Origin: Isoetes taiwanensis
Taxonomy: Eukaryota; Streptophyta; Lycopodiopsida; Isoetales; Isoetaceae
Assembly (NCBI GenBank): GCA_021234155.1
Contig: JAJEKV010000333.1
Coordinates: 62,001-126,000, forward strand
Length of the DNA stretch: 64,000 bases
Direction: 5' to 3'
Shown here: positions 54,833-64,000 of the stretch, in pieces
Position numbering within the stretch: position 1 is the first letter of the stretch
How the letters are laid out: the number at the start of each line of letters is the position of its first letter
Translations under genes and position numbers: made by a program
Notes under the pieces: model-generated
What the model was told of the DNA's origin: nothing
Database searches by the model: none
Seen by the model: only the letters and a program-made list of their open reading frames with translations

Positions 54833-57800
54833 CAACCATATGAAAGAAATCAGAACCAATATGGGAAGTTTCCACGATTACTCAATCAGACTCTGTAAGG
54901 AAGTACTTACAAACACAACAGATTCACTTCTGCACAATTCCACAGCAAATACCACGAAACTTTCACTCCTCGTTCCTTGTCCCCTAACCTCGAACTTCAT
55001 CTTCAACGATCGAGATGAAAAGCCCCAAATTGACATCCAATCTCAACGGCCAATATCAAAACCCCTCTTTGGGTCCCCTGCTCAAACACCCCATACATCC
55101 CCTGCTCAGAACCAACCGCCAAGATTTGCTTCAATATTTTCATCCAACGGTTCGCAACTATGGCCTATGCCCCCATACACCTGCAACACATGATGCATAC
55201 ATAAATCCCCCATGACCTATCATCATCTGGACCATTGGCTCTTAACCAGACGGCGGGGATTCAAGGGAGTCCATGGGGTGGGTTGTGCATGAGGGGGCAT
55301 AACAAACCCGTCTCATGCGATATAACTATATTAATATTAGGATATTATCGTTTTTTGCTTGTATTATCGTTTTTTGGCCGTCCAATGACGGCACCTTCCA
55401 CAGAATATGCTGCCTGGGGTAATCCAGGCCGCAGGTGTGCAGTCAACCAGGGGTCAAATTGACCCCATAAAATAGGAGGACAAATTGCTCTCAAACCATT
55501 GTCTAAATAAAAAATACACATGGGCTGATCTTTTGCTTACTCCTTGCAAGCGCTTTTATGATTCTGTGAGACACCTACAGACAGCTTTAATGCCAAGGGG
55601 AAATATCTTCCAGAGCTTATGAGAAACAGGAATTTAATTCTCCCTTCCAAAACATGTCTTGAGGTAAGGCTGTTGAATGCTTCAGTATTGCTGCACAGAA
55701 ACTATTGCCCTGCTTTGGCTATTCGACTTCAGGGTTATAAGTTAATGCCCAGTGGGTTTGGTGCCCGTGATTCATTCTAACAGACCTTGGTTATCCTCCA
55801 GGAACCGACAGAGCCAGCCTGAAATCTGGAAGCAACAAAAAATACAAAATATTTGAGTCATCCCATAGCATTTCACTCCACAAAATTGGCAGAAATCTCA
55901 TCGAAAGTGGGATTGCGGCAGTCACATGTCAGATATGGCAAATAGCAATAGAATTCAAATTCAATCTGTAACAGAAAGATGAATTGAATCTGGCTTTCTG
56001 ACTATTGGCAGGACGCAGCTCTGCCAATCGGAAATTGGGCAGAGAAATTTTGAAGGGCATCAACTGCTCCAGAGTGAATAGCCCAAAGCAACCCGTAAAA
56101 CCAAGGCTTCAAATTGCTCGCATCACTTGCCCAAAAGAGCAGGGGCTTGGGTTGGGCGGGATTCTTCACCAATAGGGCTGCATGTTGCAACCACGTCGGA
56201 TTGTTTACCCAATAAATCTTACATATTGTTGTCGCCAAAAGTTGAATGAATTGGGCCATGCCACAATAAGCCCTCTAGTTGGATTCAAAGAGAAAGAGCA
56301 AAAGACTACAAAAATTCCTGCAGACCCGATCTTGCTGCTTTGTATTAATGGGCAGATCCACTATGCTTGATAGTGCACAAGAGCAAGCCGTCTCACCTGA
56401 TAATGTTTGCAAGCATTGCTGAGCCCAACCCGGGCACTTCTAAGCATCTCCAGTAGTCCGGGTTAGGTCCTCAACCGCCACACCTTGGCGAATTGGCAAG
56501 CCCATGGCCGGCTACCATCTGTCCAGCCCGCACGCGAACTCTTATCCCCAATTCGACCTTCGACCTTGCCCGAGAATCTGGCTTCTTCCCCTAAGCGAAG
56601 GTTGCGGCGTCGACTTTCTACCTTTCGAACATTGAATACGGTAAAAACAATTAACAATCTTAAGTTATAAATATACGGAAGTTGATCGTGCACACATTAT
56701 TTAGCGCAACATCCTAACCCTCATGTGGCGCCTTATTTTAAAGGCTTGACTATACGTGCCTCGAAAATGACTTGGACATATGAAGGACCATTGAATATTG
56801 ATCTAAACTAAAATGAACGTCTGAGAATAATAGCCAATCGCAACTCTTTAGAATGTCCCTTCAGTGGACCATTGTCTCTATCTGAGTATTGAGTGTCATG
56901 TTTTGTTTATTCTTTTTGTGTTGCACGTCGGCACTTCGTATTCTTCTTTGGACCTTCTATTCTGGAATCCACGAATGTTATGAGACGTATCTCTTTTGAA
57001 ATCGGGCTTGTTGGCATTTACTGTGTTTGTTTGAATAAGTACCAATGCTTTGAATTAGAAATGCCTATAAAGGAGCCATGAGAACTAGCGAAACTGTCCC
57101 AATTTTAGTTTCATTCTTCTGCTCTTCACCCTGATCTAATCCTATGTTAGTCCTGATTCCAAATAGGGTGTGTGGCAACCATATGATGTTTTGCACGCTG
57201 TGTGCCCTCTGCTTTTTGAAGCTGTGGACCTTGATGCATACTCTTTCCATCTCTATAACAAAGTAAGGAGAATGGTTTCAAGAATTCCTTAGCTGAGTGT
57301 CGGATCTGGTATGTGTTATTCATTTGTTGTTTCCCTTGCTGCTTCATTTCTTAGATGGACTAGATCTAGAATCTCCCATCAATATGTCTTAAAATTAATT
57401 GGCTGCAGTAGCATACCATTTGACTGAAGGATAGAAAGAGCATCAACGGAAGTAGAATCTGAAACCAACAAACATGGCTACACAAGTTAGAATGAAGTTT
57501 CTTTTTTTAGAATGTGAACATAGCAATTAACATTGCGCTCTTGACCATTTTTGTTTTGATGATTACCAAACATTCTAAAAGCTCTCAGACCCATGCATAC
57601 TAAGATAGGCAATATACAATATCATTTTGAAGCTCTACTCTACTTGGCCAAGCATCTGGATGGATATGAGCATTTAAGCCATTGATTTGCAATAAGCAAT
57701 TTTATAGGGCTCCATATATAGCACTTTATGGAATAGAATATTGCTCCAGTATAAGATAAATGGATATTTAAATAGTGTAGTATGATGTTTTAGGTGCAGC

Positions 57801-58930
57801 TGTTTTAAGACAAATACTACAATAAAGTGTTCTTTTGTGGCTCTACTCTACTTGAAACCAAGCATTTGGATGGATAGAGTATCCAAGCCATTTCTATAAC
57901 TTGCAAAAAGCAATTTGATACGGCTCTATGTAATGGACTTTTTGAAATATAGTCCTGAGCCAAATATACCCATTGTGCAGCAATTTTGAACGGTTGCATC
58001 TAGATCTTTAGTTCTCGTTCAACATCACATGTATTACCTGCACGTGGGAATAGGCTAAGCATTTGAACTTGCTTTTTCTTAGAAATTTTGGGTCGTTACA
58101 CTGGCCGATACGTTACATGCACTTACATGCGAAAGGCAAGCACTACGATTTAATAGAGGTGTCTCATTTTAATTCTGAGTTTAGATATCTTATTTATGTC
58201 TGCATGCTTTAAATTGTTGTTTTATGTACACTTCTCTACATGTAAGTGCTTACATTAGTGTCTTCTCTATGTTGCCATTACCGTACATAAGTTTCTTTTC
58301 CATTTGGAACCTAGTACTAATAACATCCAACATTTTTAGCTATTTTATGAAAATCAATGAGCATACACATAATGTCTTATGTTTTTTATTTAATCTGGCA
58401 TCATGAGATTGTTTTTGATGGTCTGATGGTCTTCTTGTTTGCATGACAATAAGAGAATTAATCTTAAGTGAACGCTCTCTAAGCTTGTTGCATTATAGCT
58501 CTGGATTACATGCCTTAAAAGGCCTATAACATGCAAATTGAAGAAGACAATAAAACCGAAAGCCACTAAAATAAAAGGGACAACAATTTTGAGAAATGCT
58601 TGGTTTGGTACATCGAGAAAAATAAAATATCCCACGCCTTGGGCCCAGAGTTCGCCAATTAAAAAACAATCATTTTGTTGTGCCTTTCTCAGTAAATATT
58701 ACGTGATCAAGCATGCAAGGCATAAGCATGTTGCAATGTACCTTAAAAGTATTATTTATAGACCATAAAATGTTTAAAACGGTACCCAACACTAGGTATT
58801 GTGTACTTATATGCAAGGGGTTTACATAGTTTTAGCCATACAATGTAGGTGAGTGACCCAAAAGGGCTTTTTTTTTTGCCTTAACCATACATATACTCTT
58901 ACTAGGGGGGTTTGTTTTTTTTCTTTTTTG
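54833..58930. other. no gene recognised
   Basis: Frames such as 54819-55193 (+, 124 codons) and 56002-56259 (-, 85 codons) show no domain. A diverged direct repeat of about 130 bp lies at 57630-57770 and 57838-57965 (GCTCTACTCTACTTG, AAGCATYTGGATGGATA, TAAGCCAT). Confidence 0.45.
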
Positions 58931-58938
58931 TGAGTATG

Positions 58939-59356
58939 TGTAACGTTCCTAACCGACATGCCCTTAACCAACTGGGCAAAACCGTCTAAACGTTTATGAA
59001 TAGTCACTTCTACCCATTTATGCCGGTGTCTCGGGAACATGACACCAAGATCCAGTCGAGCGGTCTCCCATGGGTCCGTTACAATGTCTCCCACTAGAAC
59101 TATGCTCGTCCTCGAGCATCACAAACCAACTTATGACCTATCGTCCAACGGTATTTCGGGCCATACTTGCCCCCATGGAGACTCGAAGTCGAGCCCTGCT
59201 CTGATACCAAATGTAACGTTCGTAACCGACATGCCCTTAACCAATTGGGCAAAACCGTCTAGACATTTATGAGCAATCGCTTCTACCCATTTATGCCTTT
59301 GTCTCGGGAACATGACACCAAGATCCACTCGAGCGGTCTCCCATGGGTCCGTGACA
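58939..59356 (-). mobile_element. TRIM (terminal-repeat retrotransposon in miniature), complete, 418 bp
   Basis: Two 145-bp LTRs (58939-59083 and 59212-59356; on the minus strand TGT...ACA) enclose 128 bp. On the minus strand the internal part starts 2 nt after the LTR with TGGTATCAGAGC (59198-59209), the classical initiator-Met tRNA primer-binding site, and ends with AGTGGGAGACAT, a purine-rich tract before the other LTR. GTATG flanks both sides (58934-58938 and 59357-59361). No ORF is expected: TRIMs depend on enzymes of other elements. About 12 of 145 LTR positions differ, so it is not young. Confidence 0.95.
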
Positions 59357-59361
59357 GTATG

Positions 59362-59736
59362 TGGCTGAAATGGGGGTTTTGGCTAGATTTCTAAGGCATA
59401 TACAAGGGGTTCTTGGCGCCCCTTGCACGCCAGCATGAGGTACCCCCTTACATGATTAGGTGAATCGCCCCCAAAAAAAAAAAAATGATGCCTCAATAAC
59501 TAATAAGTCTTAAATTGTATTCATTAAGTTTCACCTCCAATACTCTTTGTGTTTATCTTGACCTTCAATATTAACATGCTTTTAACTTTTATTTTGAACT
59601 TTTGAATTAGTTTTGATAGAAAGAACAAGAAAACAATACCCATTTGTAAAGTATCCAGTGTAGGTACTTTGGTAGGTTCCAAATGGACAACTGTAGCATG
59701 CTTATGGCCTGTATTGTTAAATCGATGATAGGTATA
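59362..59736. other. no feature recognised
   Basis: Spacer with an A13 run at about 59471. This A-run does not follow the LINE's coding strand end in the right orientation to be its tail. Confidence 0.45.
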
Positions 59737-61420
59737 TCAATAAAGATAGTTAATCACGTACTTTTTTAACAATTTGTGTTTGGATAAACAAATGACAAAG
59801 ATTGTGTCAACAAAGCAATTATCTAAATGTGCTCTAGAATCAATAACATCTGCATGGTATGTTGTCCCAGAAATGAGTCGCTGCGCATACGGGTTACAGA
59901 TTTGTTGAGAACCGTCCCACATTTCTAGTCCCTGAATGAGACCGTCTGCAGATGCTTGCAGGAATAACTGTAAGAGAGCTTCTGCTGCTATATTGAAGAG
60001 GAAGGGAGCCAGGGGGCAACCTTGCCTGATGCCCCTCTTAATCTCAAATATCGGAGATGATTCACCTTGAAATAAAACTGAGGCTCGAGCTGATCTCAAT
60101 AGTTTCATTACCCCTTCAGAAAACTATCCCCACAACCCGCCTTTGAGCATCATTTTATGCAGAAAACTCCATCTAATCTTTGTCATATGCCTTGGTGAAA
60201 TCTAGCTTTAGATAGGCTACTTTTGTTACGCTTTTTCTCGCCCGGTGCAACCCTTCAAAAGTGCCGCCACATTGCTCGTAATACTCCTACCCCGGAAGAA
60301 GCCGATTGGGCTGTGAGATACCTTCCGCTAAAATTGGTTTGATCTTCTCGCCATAGCCTTGGCTATGATTTTGTAAAATGCGGATAGGAGTGTGATAGGC
60401 CTCCAATCGTTAATTGTGCTTGGCTCCTTACACTTAATCGATTAATCGTTAATCGCTAATCGTTAATTCTATTCTTACACTTGGGTACCAAGGCAATGCA
60501 ACTGTATTCAATCTTGGATTTAAATTTTCAGCTTGCAAGAAGTCATTATTATGCGAAAAAGATATCATTTTTAATCCATTCCCAATTGCATTGGTAGAAT
60601 TAGATGGGAATTCCATCCATACCCGGGACATTTATTCTTAGCCAATAAGAGGGTGGCTTTTTCAAGATCCTCCATAGAGAGAGCGACTCGTAATATCTTT
60701 TGGCTAGAGCTCATTATAGGTGAAACTTTTGAGATCACTAGCTCTTCATATGTATCTTGGAATGGTAAGTTATGTTCCCCAAAAAACCTTGGAAATGATT
60801 ATGTAAGTACCTTTTAGATCCCCCTGGGGATTTGAGGGTCGAGCCGTCATTAAGCCTAGTGCAATGGTTGATAGAGTAGACGACCTCTTCTTTTCTTTAG
60901 CCGACTTAAAGAAGAACTTGGTGCATTTATCACCTTCATTTAGCCAAGTCAATCTGCTTTGCATCCGTTCTCCATTATCTTGACTTCCTCTAGTGCCTTT
61001 ATCTGTTCTATTATTCCCTTCTCCTCTATCCCATCATTCGGGCCCAATGCTCTAAGTGAGTGGAGCTGATTGTAAAGGCTATCCAACTCTCCCCTCCCTT
61101 TGCACTTTAGCTCTACCCCAAATTTTGGCATAATTTTTATATTACCGGGGCCGTTATCATGGTTTCCATCCCCCGAGCCCGCTCTAAAAGTAGATTGCCA
61201 TATGCTTTTACAAGCCTCCACAAATTCCGGATCTTTCGGATATCTAGTGTTGAGTTTGAATCTTGTTTTAGAGGTTCTAATCGGCAAAACACGGGTAGAT
61301 ATGACCCGTGGATTGTGATCCGAGATAGCATTTTGTAGAAGGTTGGATCTATGCACCTTTGGAAGGATCGGTAAGTGCCTCATCGTTGATGTAGCATCTA
61401 TCATGTCTTGCATAAGTCCT
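59737..61420 (-). pseudogene. LINE ORF2: reverse transcriptase part
   Basis: From high to low coordinates: QSRLTWLNEGDKCTKFFFKS (about 60960), a PGMDGIP-like motif (about 60625), PITLLSAFYKII (about 60400), IKPILAEGISQP, KLDFTKAYD (about 60190), GIRQGCPLAPFLFNIAAEAL (about 60020) and a TYHADV stretch (about 59850) where the catalytic YADD belongs. Frameshifts are frequent. Sequence identity ends right after that box, so the 3' part of the element is missing. Confidence 0.85.
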
Positions 61421-62004
61421 ACCCATGCCTATCCATCCGTTACACCATGTATAGCCCTTATCTCTCCGCCTACTTCCATGAAGCCTATGTCTTCTAACAG
61501 TTTGCACCAATTGTACTTTCTCTCAAACCCATGCACAATTGCGGATGATACCCCTTGTCTATCCTGTTTGCCTCTACCATATTGAAATCTCCTACCATTA
61601 GCCAAGCTACCTTGTTCCCGAAACCTTTTAATTTGTGCCTAAGAGTGGCCCATAGGGCTCCCTGCGCCTCTGGGGTTGTTATGGGCGTAAACGTTCACCA
61701 AGCCCCATACTTTACCTTCATGTTGCCATAAGATTAAAGACCATCTCCCAAATCTGTCTACCTGTGACTCACATACTTTTACTTCTTTTTTCCACGCGAT
61801 GAGGGTCCCTGCACTAGAAGTTATACCCACGTATTCATTGCCTATTACTTTGAACAGCTCCTGTATTTCTTCCTTTTTACACTTATGTTCTTGTAAGCAT
61901 CTCACATCCGGGTTGATCCCCTTTATGGCGCTTGCTAACCTACTCTTCTTGTATTCAGAGGATTTTACTCCCCTAATATTCCAACTGAGAATTTTATGAT
62001 TCAT
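61421..62004 (-). pseudogene. LINE ORF2: apurinic/apyrimidinic endonuclease part
   Basis: MNHKILSWNIRGVKSSEYKK at 62004 is the usual start of plant L1-type ORF2, followed by the metal-binding QEHK motif (CLQEHKCKKEEI), and GLVNVYAHNN further on. This domain nicks target DNA. The frame breaks after about 120 codons and continues in another frame to 61420. Confidence 0.85.
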
Positions 62005-62386
62005 AAAGAGATCTTTCCGGACCCTTTTTCCTTTTCATGCTATCCAACCCTTCTTCTTCTAGACTTGTGCTTGTTACCTTTTGTTTTTTTTTTTTTTTCC
62101 TGTTAGAGTAGGGGGATCTTCATCCACCATATCCTCCTCTTCCATTAGATCCGCCCACTTATTTTTGTTTGGGGGAATGACTCTCTCTATTTCATCCAAT
62201 TCCCTATATACCACTATATCTCTCCCAATCCCTCCTTCCGCTTGTAAAGCGTTCCCTTCTCTGTGTTTGTTGTTTCCGCAATGTCTTGAGAGAAAGGATT
62301 TTTGCTCCTAGAGCAATGTGAGTATTCTGGAGATGCCCGAGGAAGAGGTTTTGACCGAGTGCTCCGCCTCCTCGAAAGCAATGTTC

Positions 62387-63060
62387 CTAGTCCTCCCTTT
62401 TTGTTTGGAACCTACCACTTCCCATGACCTGATCGTCGCTTTTGGTAAACTTATGAGATTCTTCGGGCTGTATTGTCCATTCATTAGCTAGCTTTTCCCA
62501 CGACGCCGAGCAGTGATTCTCACCTCCCTGGCTAGGGGTGCATGGGGTGATACTTACTTGAGTGATGGGATGGCTAACTAGTGCACCATTGGATGTGGGA
62601 GGATCATTAAGGCCAGTCGGAGCTTGTTGTTGAGGAGTCCCAACTTTTCTAGACCTGACTTGGGGGTTCTCTTCTAGTCCTTCGATCTTTATGTCTGGAA
62701 ACATTCTGTATATTTCCCATCTATTGGTCAATTTCAGGGGGAACTTGAAAGAGCATTTGCCACTCTTAACTACCACCCCTTTAGGTATGCCTGACGTTGC
62801 CGGTATTGCTACACAAATCTTTGGTCCTTTGGCGATGGAATGTGATATATATATACTCCTCTTGTGTTAGCAATGACCTTTAAGAATTCAGTACCAACAT
62901 ACTGAGGTAAGTGTTCGATCTCTAACCAACACCGAATTTTGATGGCCGAGACTTGATGGGGAGAGAAGCCAGGTGAGTAATATTGATATAAAATGTAGTC
63001 TCCCATGAATGAGTCTCCATGGCGGGACACTATCTTATCTACCATCGCCGCTATAAAAAG
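62387..63060 (-). pseudogene. LINE ORF1-like (DUF4283-type) region
   Basis: SPGFSPHQVSAIKIRCWLEI, followed by EHLPQYVGTEFLKVIANTRG (63045-62809), resembles the W-v-R/I-x-x-LP domain of plant LINE ORF1 / DUF4283 proteins that bind nucleic acid. A second frame (62776-62387) continues it with Ser/Thr/Pro-rich sequence, before ORF2. Confidence 0.6.
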
Positions 63061-63999
63061 AATGAGAAAGAAGTTACTTCCGATTGCCTTTAGCGATTAT
63101 CTGCGTGTTGAGGTAGGCCTAATTTCTTCGGTGTGTTTCCGAGAGCCGATTCCGGTTTTGGGAGGTCCGGGAATCCTCCTGTAAAGAAACCAATGGCGAT
63201 CGTGATACCGGGTTCTCCACCACTTTTACGTGCATACCATGATCTATCTACGCTATTGGATAGTTAGACTCCTCCTCTACTTCCATATTTCCAAAGACTT
63301 TCGGGTTCCATTTTCTTCAAGTTGGCCTTTGTTCGGTTTGCCTGTGTCTTGAGCAAAACCAGCTTCTACCATTTTAAGTCTTTGCATCTACTCTCAAACT
63401 CCAGGCATTTCGTTTTCATTGGCATCTTATTCTTTATCCACTCACGAGAATCTAGGCTTGTTAACTCTTGCTATCGTGTCATTGTTTTCCAAGCCTCCCT
63501 TGCATTACTCCTTGCATTACCACTAGCCGGGCTCCGATCTTCCCCTACTCTTACTTTGCCTGCTTGACTATCCTGTTTCGGATATTGAAGATCACTTTAT
63601 CTGAGATGTAAAAAATCTTACCTCTGTTTAAGTCCTTTGGGTATGCTTTGATTATCTTCTCGCCATCGCTTCCATCATGATCTTATCGATTCCGTTGGTT
63701 GCACTATTCCTTGGGGCTTGTGATCTAATGAACTATAAGCCCCACCGATGGAGTGCCGGGTTCCTTAGAACCTTGTTGGGGACCGAATGCACCTTCACCC
63801 AATTTGGGGACCAAAAAGCCCCATGGCCATTTTGTGTGGTTCGTGGTAGCCCCCCTCTCGCCCTTGAAGAGAAGCTTCCTCTACTTCCCCGGGTCAAGGA
63901 GTTCTTACTACCCTCCATGCCCGATTTTCTCTGCCCCATCAGTCCTGTGTCATTGTATTGCATTGGTGTTCCTTTGCTCCTACCATCTTTGTCCCCCAA
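63061..63999 (-). pseudogene. probable upstream part of the LINE, runs off the window
   Basis: The minus-strand frame 63999-63733 is basic and Gly/Ser/Arg-rich, as are N-terminal regions of LINE ORF1 proteins; later pieces look like a short coiled coil. No firm motif. Confidence 0.35.
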
Positions 64000-64000
64000 G

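Noticed and set aside
1-64000. tRNA and rRNA genes
   Set aside because: I looked for GGTTCGAATCC-like T-arms and conserved rRNA segments and found none that fold; a tRNAscan-SE run would decide.

Overview
The window is nuclear DNA of a land plant with a large, repeat-rich genome. The evidence is plant-specific: a nucleus-encoded group II intron maturase (nMAT type) with a small phase-0 intron, a PLS-class pentatricopeptide-repeat pseudogene, LRR receptor-like fragments, a Tat-like Ty3/gypsy retrotransposon, a TRIM, a CACTA-type terminus, an L1-type LINE with an AP-endonuclease/RT ORF, and a Helitron that carries an RPA70-like gene. A gymnosperm fits best (decayed old elements, wide gene spacing), but this is an inference; a fern or other large-genome plant is not excluded.

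Layout. 60-2816 (+): the one gene that looks intact, an organelle-targeted maturase of nMAT3/nMAT4 type. 4611-16025 (+): an old Ty3/gypsy element bounded by the target duplication ATTGG, with gag, protease, an RNase H that lies BEFORE the reverse transcriptase, RT, remnant RNase H and integrase. A younger non-autonomous LTR element (6650-9553, target duplication CTAAT) is nested inside it and shares its primer-binding site and 3' tail. 16.2-17.9 kb: a LINE RT fragment (+) and an LRR pseudogene (-). 18.69-19.14 kb: a cluster of TTGAC/GTCAA quasi-palindromes. 20.9-23.7 kb (+): a 2OG-Fe(II) dioxygenase-like gene broken by frameshifts, with an inverted partial copy at 25.85-26.08 kb. 26.6 kb: a CACTA-type end. 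28.86-30.3 kb (+): the PPR pseudogene. 33.23-33.68 kb: a foldback MITE with TIRs of about 130 bp and target duplication TAATA. 34-44 kb: mostly unassigned AT-rich DNA with a GGCACTAAGGCC motif array at 38.55-39.05 kb. 44.3-51.1 kb: a decayed Helitron on the minus strand (Pif1-type helicase followed by RPA70-like ORF) and an inverted helicase fragment. 51.2-54.9 kb: the most unusual region, two arrays of three tandem ~122-bp imperfect hairpins, duplicated as a block. 58.94-59.36 kb: a complete TRIM (target duplication GTATG). 59.74 kb to the window end (-): a decayed LINE.

Only the maturase gene can be expected to make a full protein. It should act in mitochondria (or plastids) on group II intron splicing. 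The rest is a history of transposition: the outer LTR element inserted first (LTRs differ by roughly 2-3% plus a large deletion in one), the inner one later (3 differences in 638 bp). The hairpin arrays have no known family that I recognise; they could be a foldback transposon cluster or a young small-RNA locus.
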